Assembly (NCBI GenBank): GCA_964412905.1 | Contig: CAYPQL010000007.1 | Span: 1 to 35,356 of the forward strand | From: CAYPQL01 sp964412905 | Lineage (GTDB): Bacteria; Patescibacteriota; Minisyncoccia; JAHIHE01; JAGLIN01 | Length of the DNA: 35,356 bases | Reading direction: 5' to 3' | Shown here: piece after piece, positions 1 through 8,160 of the stretch | Layout of the letters: each line of letters begins with the position of its first letter | Numbering within the stretch: the stretch's first letter is position 1 | Notes under the pieces: model-generated | What the model saw: only the letters and a program-made list of their open reading frames with translations | What the model was told of the DNA's origin: nothing | The model's database searches: none | Made by a program: the position numbers and the translations under genes

Positions 1-64
1 ATTATACCAACTTAGATGTTCTTTGGTAATGTTGCACTTCGGAGTAGAATGTAGCTCGTCCTCA

Positions 65-93
65 TTGACACAGCGCATTAAATGTGATATATT
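65..93 (+). promoter_or_regulatory. sigma-70 type promoter
   Basis: TTGACA (65-70), a 17-nt spacer and TATATT (88-93) preceded by TG at 85-86 (extended -10). The predicted start is near 100, giving a ~70-nt leader to the gene at 171. The leader holds a GCGC-TTTAG-GCGC mini-hairpin (122-134) between two AGGAGG-like sites (115-120 and 141-146). Confidence 0.7.
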
Positions 94-170
94 AAATTGC
101 GAGAAAAAGTTTTTAGGAGGGGCGCTTTAGGCGCAAATATAGGAGGAATTAATTCATTTGATTTAAAAAC

Positions 171-1232
171 ATGACAGAAGATAATAAAAAGCTAAATAAA
201 AATCAAAAAACAGATTTTAGAAATCTTGTTTTTAGTTTAATCAAAGAGCTTCCGGAAAGATCGGCGGATGTTATTCGGAAAAGATTTAATCTTGAAGGAG
301 GGAGCGCGGAAACTCTGGATGGAATCGGAATGAAATATAATATTACCAGAGAGAGAGTGAGGCAGATTGAAGCGGAAGCTATCGCGAAGCTGAAACAAAC
401 AGGCAAAAAGCATAATATCGGCTTGATTTTCAACGACCTGAAAAAAACCATTGATTCCCGCGGCGGAGTTATGAGCGAAGAAGAAATAATCAAGTATTTG
501 TTTAAAAGTGAAAATCGTGATAATATAAATAGGCAAGTGGCTTTATTGATTTTATCTTTAGACGATAAAATAAAAACGGCCAAAGAAACCAAGGCTTGCA
601 AAAAAATATATTTTTATGAAAAAGAAAGTTTTGCGAAGTTTTGCGGCGCGATAAAAATATTGGAAAAATATTTGACGGAAAGCGGGAAAAGCTTGAGCTT
701 TGAAGAAATACTGAATTTGCTAAAAGACAATAATTTTCCCAATCTTTCTGAGGAAGCCGTGAAATCTTATCTTTCTTCCAATAAAATTATTTTGCGAAGC
801 GTCATCGGAGAATGGGGGCGCCGAAATTGGCCTCATATCAATCCGAGAAGCGTCCGGGATAAAGCGTATTTGACTTTGAAAAAAAACAAAAACCCTCTTC
901 ATTTTATTTCAATTACAGATGGAATAAGCGAAATTTGGCGAAACGAAAAAAGGCCCAATAACCAAACCGTTCACAATGAGTTGATAAAAGACAGAAGGTC
1001 CGTTCTTATAGGCAGAGGCATTTACGCTCTTTCCGAATGGGGCTATAAGCCGGGAACCGTGCTGGATGTTTTGCTGGAGATATTCAATCAGACCGGAAAA
1101 GAAATGGGGCAGAATGAGATAATTGAAAAAGTCTTGGAGAGAAGAATAGTCAAGGAAAATACGATTATCCTTAATCTGCAAAACAAAAAACATTTTGAAA
1201 AACTGGCGAATAAGGTTTATAGATTGAAATAA
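171..1232 (+). CDS. sigma-70 region 4 / HARE-HTH-like regulatory protein
   Basis: 353 residues. Residues ~15-85 resemble sigma-70 region 4, with the helix-turn-helix pattern ETLDGIGMKYNITRERVRQIE that contacts -35 elements. The C-terminal part (~225-350, 'RNWPHINPRSVRDKAYLTL...') resembles the HARE-HTH/RpoE-delta type winged helix. No sigma region 2 is visible, so this is not a complete sigma factor; it may be an RNA-polymerase-associated regulator. An in-frame TGA at 159-161 fixes the start at 171 or later, yet the AGGAGG at 141-146 is 24 nt upstream, an unusually long spacing. A strong promoter lies upstream. It is separated from the next gene by 9 nt and is probably co-transcribed with it. 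The family is inferred from motifs; the target genes are unknown. Confidence 0.75.
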   Translation: MTEDNKKLNKNQKTDFRNLVFSLIKELPERSADVIRKRFNLEGGSAETLDGIGMKYNITRERVRQIEAEAIAKLKQTGKKHNIGLIFNDLKKTIDSRGGVMSEEEIIKYLFKSENRDNINRQVALLILSLDDKIKTAKETKACKKIYFYEKESFAKFCGAIKILEKYLTESGKSLSFEEILNLLKDNNFPNLSEEAVKSYLSSNKIILRSVIGEWGRRNWPHINPRSVRDKAYLTLKKNKNPLHFISITDGISEIWRNEKRPNNQTVHNELIKDRRSVLIGRGIYALSEWGYKPGTVLDVLLEIFNQTGKEMGQNEIIEKVLERRIVKENTIILNLQNKKHFEKLANKVYRLK

Positions 1233-1241
1233 ATTTAATTT

Positions 1242-2537
1242 ATGCTAACACTTTCTTTTGTGTTAATGGAATCTTTTAAGGAAGCTTTTGCTTTCTATCT
1301 TCAGTGGTGGTGGTTTTTTACGCCGCTGATTTTGTGGCCTATTTTTGAAATCGCCTGGATTAATTATGTTCAGGAAAAATACATCAGAGGAATCAAATGG
1401 AAATTATTGGAAATAAAAATTCCCAAGGAAATAGAGAAAAGACCGAAAACCATGGACGAGTTTTTTGCGGCTATTTACAGCACTTACGATGTTGTGATAG
1501 ATACTTTATACGATGTTTATCTCGGAGGAATGGTGGATGTGTGGTTTAGTTTTGAAATTGTGAGCATAGAAGGCGACATTCATTTTTATATCAGAGCTCC
1601 GGAATTGTCTTCGGATATGATAGAAGCTCAAATATACGCGCAATATCCGGAAGCTGAAATAAAAGAGGCTGAAGACTATGTCAGGGATGTTCCCGATGAT
1701 ATTCCCAGCGAGGATTATGAATTGTGGGGGACTGATATGAAACTGAGCAAAGAAGATTCCTATCCAATCAGAACTTATAAAGAATATGAAGACACGGCAT
1801 CCGGAGATTTTATTGATCCGATTTCAAATATCGTGGAAGGAGTGAGCAAGCTGCGAAAAGGAGAGCAAATCTGGATTCAAATTTTGGCCAGGGCAGTTAA
1901 TGATGATTGGAAAAAAGAAGCTGATGATTTGGTGCTTAAACTCATCGGGAGAAAAAATCCAAAAAATAAAAAAGGAGAGGGATTTTTTTCGCTTATCGTG
2001 AGCGAGATAGTTGATCTCGGAAGATATACTCTTCTTGGTTTTTTTTCCCCGCAAAGCCTTAATCCGAAAGAAGATAAAAAGAAAGAGGAAAAAGAGTCTC
2101 TAAGTATGATGCTTCATCTTTCTCCCGGAGAAAAAGATGTGGTTTCCGCCATAGAAAATAGCGTAAAAAGGCCCGGTTTTGAAACGGATATTCGCTGGAT
2201 TTATTTGGCGAAAAGGGATATTTTTGACAAAACAAAAGGGAACGCCATTGTATTTTCTTTTCTTTCTCAATTCGGATCTCAGAATTTAAACAGCCTTGTT
2301 CCTAACCCGAAAACAAAAACCAGCGCTTATTATTTTCTGACGGATTACAGGAAAGCTTTGAGAAAAAGACAAATCCTCCGAAAGTATAAAAGAAGGGAAT
2401 TTGATCAAAGAAGCTATGTCTTAAACACGGAAGAGCTGGCGACAATTTACCACTTTCCTACGATTGAAGTTAAGGCTCCTATGGCTCCTCGAGTTGAAGC
2501 CAAGAGAGGCAAGCCCCCGGCAGAACTGCCGGTATAA
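1242..2537 (+). CDS. membrane-anchored protein of unknown function, upstream of TraD-like ATPase
   Basis: 431 residues. One strong hydrophobic segment lies near residues 16-42 (FAFYLQWWWFFTPLILWPIFEIAW), followed by a long soluble acidic and basic region. I see no catalytic motif. The position directly before a TraD/VirD4-like ATPase recurs in Patescibacteria genomes as far as I recall, and suggests a membrane partner of that ATPase. The C-terminus ends in a proline-rich tail (APMAPRVEAKRGKPPAELP). ATG 1242 is taken as start; ATG 1266 (MESFKEAF) is equally plausible, and neither has a Shine-Dalgarno site. Function unknown. Confidence 0.7.
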   Translation: MLTLSFVLMESFKEAFAFYLQWWWFFTPLILWPIFEIAWINYVQEKYIRGIKWKLLEIKIPKEIEKRPKTMDEFFAAIYSTYDVVIDTLYDVYLGGMVDVWFSFEIVSIEGDIHFYIRAPELSSDMIEAQIYAQYPEAEIKEAEDYVRDVPDDIPSEDYELWGTDMKLSKEDSYPIRTYKEYEDTASGDFIDPISNIVEGVSKLRKGEQIWIQILARAVNDDWKKEADDLVLKLIGRKNPKNKKGEGFFSLIVSEIVDLGRYTLLGFFSPQSLNPKEDKKKEEKESLSMMLHLSPGEKDVVSAIENSVKRPGFETDIRWIYLAKRDIFDKTKGNAIVFSFLSQFGSQNLNSLVPNPKTKTSAYYFLTDYRKALRKRQILRKYKRREFDQRSYVLNTEELATIYHFPTIEVKAPMAPRVEAKRGKPPAELPV

Positions 2538-2571
2538 AAATCATTTTAACATTCTTAACTTTCAATATCCG

Positions 2572-2606
2572 AATACTAAATACTTGATACTAAATACTTA
2601 ATACTA
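2572..2606 (+). repeat. AT-rich tandem repeat between genes
   Basis: The words ATACTAAATACTT and GATACTAAATACTTAATACTAA repeat in tandem just before the ATG at 2612. Similar low-complexity word repeats occur in other intergenic gaps here (24425-24500, 28141-28260, 33032-33080). No function is evident. Confidence 0.5.
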
Positions 2607-2611
2607 ATGTC

Positions 2612-4621
2612 ATGGAAAAAGATATTACCTATTTCGCGAAAACGAATTTCAGAGGGAAGGAGCATATTTTTGGCGTTAAAAGAGACGACCGCAGAAGGCA
2701 TGTGTATGTCATAGGAAAGACCGGGATGGGGAAAACGAACCTTTTGGAAACGATGATTATTACTGACATTAAAGCCGGAAACGGGATCGCCGTTGTTGAT
2801 CCCCACGGAGATCTGGCCGAGAAAATTTTGAATTTTATTCCCGCATCAAGAATTAATGATGTGGTTTATTTTAATCCGGCGGATGTGGATTATCCGATCG
2901 CTTTTAATGTTATGGAGCAGGTTGATCCGAAATACAGGCACTTGGTCGCTTCGGGGCTTATCGGAGTTTTCAAGAAAATCTGGGCTGATTCGTGGGGGCC
3001 GCGATTGGAATATCTGCTCCGAAATGTGATTTTGGCGCTTTTGGAATATCCGGGAAGCACTCTTCTCGGAGTGCCGAGAATGTTTATTGACAAGGATTAC
3101 AGGAAAAAAGTGGTGAACAAAGTTACGGATCCGGTTGTAAAAGCTTTTTGGCTCAATGAGTTCACAAAATATTCCAGCCAATTTACGGTTGACGCCATTT
3201 CTCCGATTCAGAATAAAGTCGGACAGTTTCTTTCCAGTTCTCTCGTCAGAAACATAATTTCCCAAACCAACTCCACTATTGATATGAGAGAAATAATGGA
3301 CAATAAAAAGATACTCATTTTAAATCTCGCCAAAGGAAAAATCGGCGAAGACTATAGCGCTCTTCTGGGGGCGATGCTTATTACCAAAATTCAATTGGCC
3401 GCTATGGGTAGATCTGACATTCCCGAAGAAGAAAGAAAAGACTTTTATCTTTATGTGGACGAATTCCAGAATTTTGCCACGGAATCGTTTGCCGGAATTT
3501 TATCGGAAGCCAGAAAATACAGATTGGATTTAATTATCGCGCACCAATACATCGGACAGCTGGAAGAAGAAGTCCGCGACGCCATATTCGGAAATGTGGG
3601 AACCCTCATCGCTTTCAGGGTGGGGGCCGCGGACGCGGAATGGCTGGAAAAGGAATTTGAGCCGGTGTTTATGATGAACGATCTGGTTAATCTCGCGAAG
3701 TACGATGTATATTTAAAATTAATGATAGACGGGGTTACGGGAGACGCTTTTTCCGCGACGACTCTGTCTCCGCTCAAAGTGACGGAGCAAAGCAGCGCGG
3801 AAAAAATAATCAGAGTTTCCAGAGAAAGATACGCGAATAAAAGGGAAGTCGTGGAAGAAAAAATTTCCAGATGGTCGGGAATGAACGAGGAAAATAAAAA
3901 CGAAGAAAATAAAAAAGAAAATACCGCTTATAAAAAAAGCGGGTATGAAAAAAGAGAGCCGAAAGAAACGAGAGAGCCGAAAGAAACAAGGCAGGGAAGC
4001 TATGCGAGAGAAACGGAGGAAAAGGAAATATGGGACGCGGTGTGCGAAATATGCAAGGAAAAAATAAAAGTTCCTTTTAAACCGGATCCCAAAAGATCCA
4101 CCTATTGCAAGAATTGCCTCGTGGAAGTAAGAAGGCAAATGGCGGAGTCGCTAAAAACCGGCAGCAATAATTTTGGAAAAAAAACGGAGAAATGGGAAAC
4201 TGTTCAAAAGGCAGAACCGGAAGCGGAAGTAAAAAAGCCGGAAGCGAAAGGACCGGAAGCAAAAAAGTTGGAAAGAGAAAAAATTAGTTTGGAAAATAAG
4301 AATAAACCCGCGACAATGCCTTCAATTCAAAGCGATGAAATAAAAAATAAAAATCAGAATCAAGGCCAGAATCAAGACCAAAACAAAGAAATTATCGCAG
4401 AAGACAATCTAAACTCTCAAAAGAAAGAAAAAGCCCTTGAAAAGCCAGCTGATGCCATTCTGGAAGATGATTTCAGCCCAAAAAATATTTCTAAAAATAT
4501 CGCCGAAGATATTCCCAAGAATATTCCCAAGCAAGAAACACTCCGCCAGCCGGATTTAAAAAACTCGTTTGATAAAAGCAGGGATATGGAAATCAAGGAA
4601 GGCGAGGTTGTGAAGTTTTAA
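2612..4621 (+). CDS. TraD/VirD4-like type IV secretion ATPase with C-terminal zinc ribbon
   Basis: 669 residues. P-loop NTPase of the VirD4/TraD/HerA superfamily: Walker A GKTGMGKT at 35-42, a conserved AVVDPHGDLAEKI motif at about 55-67, and Walker B FYLYVDEFQNF with D283-E284. Downstream SEARKYRLDLIIAHQY resembles the sensor region of coupling proteins. After the ATPase core comes a charged, low-complexity tail with a four-cysteine knuckle, C478xxC481-x17-C499xxC502, then Lys/Glu/Asn-rich sequence to the end. Such proteins pump DNA or protein at the membrane. There is no transmembrane segment, so the membrane anchor may be the upstream protein. No relaxase or pilin genes are in the window, so conjugation itself is not shown. 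Confidence 0.85.
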   Translation: MEKDITYFAKTNFRGKEHIFGVKRDDRRRHVYVIGKTGMGKTNLLETMIITDIKAGNGIAVVDPHGDLAEKILNFIPASRINDVVYFNPADVDYPIAFNVMEQVDPKYRHLVASGLIGVFKKIWADSWGPRLEYLLRNVILALLEYPGSTLLGVPRMFIDKDYRKKVVNKVTDPVVKAFWLNEFTKYSSQFTVDAISPIQNKVGQFLSSSLVRNIISQTNSTIDMREIMDNKKILILNLAKGKIGEDYSALLGAMLITKIQLAAMGRSDIPEEERKDFYLYVDEFQNFATESFAGILSEARKYRLDLIIAHQYIGQLEEEVRDAIFGNVGTLIAFRVGAADAEWLEKEFEPVFMMNDLVNLAKYDVYLKLMIDGVTGDAFSATTLSPLKVTEQSSAEKIIRVSRERYANKREVVEEKISRWSGMNEENKNEENKKENTAYKKSGYEKREPKETREPKETRQGSYARETEEKEIWDAVCEICKEKIKVPFKPDPKRSTYCKNCLVEVRRQMAESLKTGSNNFGKKTEKWETVQKAEPEAEVKKPEAKGPEAKKLEREKISLENKNKPATMPSIQSDEIKNKNQNQGQNQDQNKEIIAEDNLNSQKKEKALEKPADAILEDDFSPKNISKNIAEDIPKNIPKQETLRQPDLKNSFDKSRDMEIKEGEVVKF

Positions 4622-4655
4622 GAGGTGGAATAATTTCGGATAAGATTATAATTTT

Positions 4656-5561
4656 ATGCTATCTTGGGTCCTAATCACAATTGTCGCGCACTTTTTGAAT
4701 GCTATGGTCGTTATTATAGACAAGCATATTGTTTCCAACACAGTTCTGAAGCCGGTCGCGTATACTTTTTATTCGGGGGTTTTTCAAATTTTGTTTCTCG
4801 CGCTTATCCCGATCGTCGGATTTGCGATGCCGGAAACTGGATTATTTATTTTAGGCATAGCGAACGGAGCTTTGTTTATTTTCGCGCTTCTGATTTTCTA
4901 TAAAGCGCTGAAGCTCGGCGAGGCGTCAACAGTAATGCCTATCGTTGGCGCAACCATTCCCATTTTTACTGTTTTATTGTCATATTTTATTTTAGGCGAG
5001 CTTTTAGCGATTGGGCAATTCATAGCCTTTTCCTTTTTTGTCGCGGGCGGATTTCTTTTGTCCTCAAAACTTGATCACGGAAAATTTTCCATAGCTAAAG
5101 GTTTTTTACTGGCCGTTTTGGCGGGATTTCTTTTTGCGTTATATTATACTCTGATAAAATATCTATATTTGCGCTTGGATTTTTTTGACGGCTTCTTCCT
5201 TTTTCAGTTTGGCGGATTTTTAGGGGCGATGCTTTTGCTTATTTCTAAGAATAATAGAGAAAAAATATTCTCCGCTCCGGAAACGATCAAAAAAAGAACC
5301 GCCTGTTTATTCGTCCCGAACAAAATTCTGGCGGCGCTGGCGGCAACTTTGATTTTTTACGCGATTTCAATTGAAGGCAGCAAGGTGGCTATAATAAATT
5401 CCCTGCAATCCGTCCAATATGTTTTCATTCTTTTTTTTGCGATAGTTCTTTCCAAAAAGTTTCCCAAACTATATCACGAACAAGCCGGCGAAAAAATAAT
5501 TTTTCAAAAAATCTCCGCCATCATCCTAATCGGAATCGGGTTGGTTTTGTTGGTGGGGTAA
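4656..5561 (+). CDS. EamA/DMT-family transporter
   Basis: 301 residues, almost wholly hydrophobic with about 10 predicted helices arranged as two five-helix halves. Small-residue runs such as ASTVMPIVGATIPIFTVLLSYFILGE are typical of the drug/metabolite transporter superfamily (EamA domains). It sits in the inner membrane and probably exports or imports a small metabolite; the substrate cannot be read from sequence. It starts 35 nt after the ATPase gene on the same strand. An AGAGGTGG site lies about 30 nt before the ATG, too far for a standard ribosome site, so the start is uncertain by a few codons. Confidence 0.8.
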   Translation: MLSWVLITIVAHFLNAMVVIIDKHIVSNTVLKPVAYTFYSGVFQILFLALIPIVGFAMPETGLFILGIANGALFIFALLIFYKALKLGEASTVMPIVGATIPIFTVLLSYFILGELLAIGQFIAFSFFVAGGFLLSSKLDHGKFSIAKGFLLAVLAGFLFALYYTLIKYLYLRLDFFDGFFLFQFGGFLGAMLLLISKNNREKIFSAPETIKKRTACLFVPNKILAALAATLIFYAISIEGSKVAIINSLQSVQYVFILFFAIVLSKKFPKLYHEQAGEKIIFQKISAIILIGIGLVLLVG

Positions 5562-5598
5562 AATAGTTTAGGATAACCTACAAAATATTTTAACAACT

Positions 5599-5737
5599 GT
5601 CATTCTGTCCGCCAGCTGGCGGATCAGAATCTATTGTATGCTACATTCGGCTTAGATAAACAAAACATAACCCTAGCCGAGAAAAGATCCTGAAACAATC
5701 CTTCGACTATGCTTAGGATGACATTGTTCAGGATGAC
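5599..5737. repeat. intergenic palindromic element, family 1 copy A
   Basis: Starts with GTCATTCTG and ends with the inverse-type sequence TTCAGGATGAC. The left arm carries an inserted TCCGCCAGCTGGCGGA palindrome. Related elements occur at 11317-11517, 23041-23134 and 28325-28464. Nothing else is visible in the 5562-5824 gap. Confidence 0.7.
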
Positions 5738-5824
5738 AAAATTATTTTGTAATTCAAGATAATAAATAATCTTCCACTCCCTCATTCGCGCGAATGGGCG
5801 AATGAGAAAAAATAATTTCAATCT

Positions 5825-6847
5825 ATGTCAACAATTAAAAACATAATCAAAAGCCATCTGAAACTAACCAGAAAAAAAGTTATTGCGGGGGTTGTTTTGT
5901 TTGGTATTTTTATAGCCGCGATTTATTTTGTTTATGTGCCGAGGAGGGAGGATGTGAAATACGGCGTGACATTCAGCAAGGATTTCGCGCAGTATCTGGG
6001 GCTGGATTGGAAGGAGACATATCTGGCTTTGCTTGACGATGCCGGGGTCAAAAGATTGCGGCTGCCTTCTTATTGGACGGAAATTGAAAACGAGAGAGGC
6101 GATTATTATTTTGAAAATCTTGACTGGCAGATAGAAGAGGCCGAGAAACGAGGAGTAAAAATTATTTTAACTCTGGGACAGAAACAGCCGCGTTGGCCGG
6201 AATGCCACATTCCCGATTGGGCGAAAGGGCTTAATAAATACGAAAGGCAGGATGAGCTTATCAAGGCTATGACAAAAGTCGTGGAAAGATACAGGTATAA
6301 AGAAAACATTGTTGCTTGGCAGGTGGAAAACGAACCGTTTCTTCCGTATGGCGAATGTCCGAAATTTGATGAGAATTTTCTGGACAGAGAGATTACGACT
6401 GTCCGTTCTTTGGATAGTCGCCCCATTATAATTTCAGACAGCGGAGAGCTCGGCACTTGGTATAGCGCCGGAAAAAGAGCGGATATTTTGGGAACCACTT
6501 TATATAGAATCGTATGGGACGACTATTTCGGCTATGTCCATTATCCGATCGCTTCAATTTCTTACAGGTTGAAAGCGGCGATTATTATGTTTATAACTGG
6601 CGTTGATAAAATAATAATCGTGGAACTGCAAGCGGAGCCATGGGGTCCGAAAATGATAATAGACACGCCGTTGGAGGAACAGTACAAATCAATGAGCTTG
6701 GAGCAGCTCCGCGAGAACATAGAATATGTGAAAAAAGTGGAATTCTCGGAAGCTTATTTATGGGGAGGGGAATGGTGGTACTGGCTGAAAGTAAAACACG
6801 GAGACGACCAGATCTGGAACGAAGCGAGGGAAGTGTTCAGGGAGTAG
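5825..6847 (+). CDS. membrane-anchored GH5-like glycoside hydrolase
   Basis: 340 residues. An N-terminal basic stretch and one transmembrane helix (about 18-38) anchor it; the rest is a TIM-barrel glycosidase domain outside the membrane. The pattern is that of clan GH-A enzymes: WQVENEP with the likely acid/base E170, and VELQAEPW near the end of the barrel with E267 or E271 as likely nucleophile. Residues ~45-110 ('GVTFSKDFAQYLGLDWKETY') resemble the barrel's first strands. Exact family and substrate are unclear; turnover of its own or a neighbour's glycans is possible. The last ~40 codons are duplicated at 18455-18573, beyond the gas vesicle cluster. Confidence 0.75.
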   Translation: MSTIKNIIKSHLKLTRKKVIAGVVLFGIFIAAIYFVYVPRREDVKYGVTFSKDFAQYLGLDWKETYLALLDDAGVKRLRLPSYWTEIENERGDYYFENLDWQIEEAEKRGVKIILTLGQKQPRWPECHIPDWAKGLNKYERQDELIKAMTKVVERYRYKENIVAWQVENEPFLPYGECPKFDENFLDREITTVRSLDSRPIIISDSGELGTWYSAGKRADILGTTLYRIVWDDYFGYVHYPIASISYRLKAAIIMFITGVDKIIIVELQAEPWGPKMIIDTPLEEQYKSMSLEQLRENIEYVKKVEFSEAYLWGGEWWYWLKVKHGDDQIWNEAREVFRE

Positions 6848-6878
6848 AATTTGGAATGTGGAATTTGGAATTTAGAAT
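6729..6878 (+). repeat. direct repeat (left copy), 3' end of glycosidase gene
   Basis: 150 bp matching 18456-18605 with about 14 mismatches and no gaps (~91%), by my hand alignment. It covers the last ~39 codons and ~31 bp past the stop. Together the copies bracket the gas vesicle cluster. Confidence 0.9.
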
Positions 6879-6905
6879 ATTCCGCCTCGGGACTGCGGCG
6901 GGGCT

Positions 6906-6974
6906 AAAAAGTTATTCGCAATTTTCTTATTTGACGGTTTTATTTTTTGTGTTATAGTGATGTCAGCGGGATTA
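6906..6974 (+). repeat. promoter-containing direct repeat, copy 1
   Basis: 69 bp identical to 7083-7151 by hand alignment (offset 177 bp). It carries a complete promoter. Confidence 0.9.
6931..6958 (+). promoter_or_regulatory. promoter P1 upstream of gas vesicle cluster
   Basis: TTGACG (6931-6936), a 16-nt spacer and TATAGT (6953-6958), with TG at 6950-6951 giving an extended -10. It drives either a short 18-codon open frame at 6991-7047 or read-through into the cluster. Confidence 0.6.
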
Positions 6975-7082
6975 GAAAAGTAAAATAAAAATGGTTGCAG
7001 AATCTAGAACGATATTATTATTTGACAATCGCCGTTTCTTAATGTAAGTTTATAAAAGAGATTGAATTTCTTTTTTTCTAAA

Positions 7083-7151
7083 AAAAAGTTATTCGCAATT
7101 TTCTTATTTGACGGTTTTATTTTTTGTGTTATAGTGATGTCAGCGGGATTA
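7083..7151 (+). repeat. promoter-containing direct repeat, copy 2
   Basis: Perfect copy of 6906-6974. The 108 bp between the copies are unrelated and include a TTGACA at 7022-7027 with only a weak -10. Confidence 0.9.
7108..7135 (+). promoter_or_regulatory. promoter P2 upstream of gas vesicle cluster
   Basis: Identical to P1: TTGACG, a 16-nt spacer, then extended -10 TGTTATAGT. It lies about 60 nt before the small open frame at 7193 and about 560 nt before gvpA. Confidence 0.6.
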
Positions 7152-7192
7152 AAAAAAACAAAATAAAAAATAATTTAAGGAGGATCAGGAGG

Positions 7193-7312
7193 ATGAAAAT
7201 AAAAATACTGGAATTTATCTTAGAGTTTGTTGGCGAAGCTAATCGTTTGATTTTATTGTCTGTAAGTTTATGTTGTGTCCCCCCCCCCCGAATTTCACTC
7301 GCATTTTTTTGA
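7193..7312 (+). CDS. small leader protein containing a poly-C tract
   Basis: 39 residues beginning MKIKILEFILEFVGEANRL. Two strong Shine-Dalgarno sites (AGGAGG at about 7179-7184 and 7188-7193) precede the ATG, better than for most genes here. The second half is hydrophobic (LILLSVSLCC), so it could insert in a membrane. Codons near the end run through 11 consecutive C, so gain or loss of one base would change the C-terminus: -1 gives a short EFHSHFFETQ tail, +1 gives about 33 extra residues to ~7415. It may be a genuine small protein, a leader frame controlling the cluster, or a decayed gene. I recognise no family. Confidence 0.4.
   Translation: MKIKILEFILEFVGEANRLILLSVSLCCVPPPRISLAFF
7279..7289 (+). 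repeat. homopolymer tract of 11 C
   Basis: C11 in a strongly AT-rich region, inside the small frame at 7193 and downstream of P2. Such tracts are prone to slipped-strand mispairing. Sequencing or assembly error is the alternative. Confidence 0.85.
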
Positions 7313-7450
7313 AACTCAATAGAGATTTTTTAAGTAATTTGAACAGAAGCTTATATCCTTGTTTGCGTTTTGCGCGCGGCGGGGATTTTTTGTTTCCCAA
7401 AAATTTTATAACTTAACGCCGGTTCCAAAATTCCAAAATTAAAAATATAA

Positions 7451-7493
7451 AGGCACAATCAAATCTATCAAAAGGTTTTTTGTGTCTTTTTTA
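7451..7493 (+). terminator. possible intrinsic terminator or leader hairpin
   Basis: AGGCACAA (7451-7458) pairs with TTGTGTCT (7480-7487) over 8 bp including one G-U pair, followed by a T-rich run. The 21-nt loop is long, so this is weak. If real it would separate the leader frame from gvpA. Confidence 0.3.
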
Positions 7494-7556
7494 TTTTTAA
7501 AAGGTTTCGGCGCCGGGAATGTTTTCATTCAAGCGGGGGGATGGGTTTGTGCCAAA

Positions 7557-7581
7557 ATTCTTTGATTGATTGTCAAAGAAT
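7557..7581. promoter_or_regulatory. 9-bp perfect inverted repeat upstream of gvpA
   Basis: ATTCTTTGA - 7 nt - TCAAAGAAT, 113 nt before the gvpA start. It could be an operator or an RNA hairpin. No T-run follows, so it is not a terminator. The rest of 7313-7694 shows a CGGCGCCG palindrome (about 7508) and no gene. Confidence 0.45.
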
Positions 7582-7694
7582 AGATAGTGCCCATGCCCTC
7601 GTTTAAGCGGAAATATTAAATCAATAATTACGAGTGTTAAATATAAAAAGGTCGACAAAATTAAAAAATAAAAATAAGAAAGGACAAAAACAAT

Positions 7695-7907
7695 ATGGCT
7701 GTAGAAAAAACAATGGCAAGTTCCAGCTTGGTGGAAGTCGTGGACAGAATTCTGGACAAAGGCGTCGTGATTGACGCTTGGGTAAGAATTTCATTGGTTG
7801 GAATTGAGCTTCTGGCGATTGAAGCAAGAGTTGTAATTGCGTCCGTTGAGACATACCTCAAATACGCAGAAGCGGTCGGTCTTACCACAAGCGCTTCCGC
7901 TGCTTAA
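7695..7907 (+). CDS. gvpA: gas vesicle structural protein GvpA
   Basis: 70 residues, the normal GvpA length. The conserved core SSLVEVVDRILDKGVVIDAW-VRISLVGIELLAIEARVVIASVETYLKYAE is readily recognised: amphipathic helix, two beta strands joined by a turn, then helix 2. GvpA polymerises into the ribbed, gas-permeable, water-excluding wall of the gas vesicle in the cytoplasm. GAAAGGA about 10 nt before the ATG serves as ribosome site. It is the first gene of the cluster and only one copy of this short form is present. The 253 bp that follow (7908-8160) contain no gene I can recognise. Confidence 0.97.
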   Translation: MAVEKTMASSSLVEVVDRILDKGVVIDAWVRISLVGIELLAIEARVVIASVETYLKYAEAVGLTTSASAA

Positions 7908-8160
7908 GTTGAGAGCGCAGTTCTGAAATATGGACGCAGTTCGATTAAAGAGGAATGTAAAAATTGTTGAATAAGGCGTCCCGTAGATTGATAGAAGCAT
8001 CTAAATAAATTTTGCAGCCGCGTATAAAATTTTAGAGATCCTTCTATAGCCAACTTCAGATAATAAACTTTATCGAAAGAGGCAGGATTGAAAGCATGCC
8101 TTAATCCAATTGCATTGATCAAAAAATTGTTAAATTGTCACATAAATTAAATTCGCCACT

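Noticed and set aside
2612..4621. Conjugative element
   Set aside because: Only a TraD/VirD4-like ATPase is present; no relaxase, pilus or other type IV secretion genes in the window.
6991..7047. 18-codon open frame after promoter P1 (MVAESRTILLFDNRRFLM)
   Set aside because: No ribosome site, no similarity to neighbours; too short to support.
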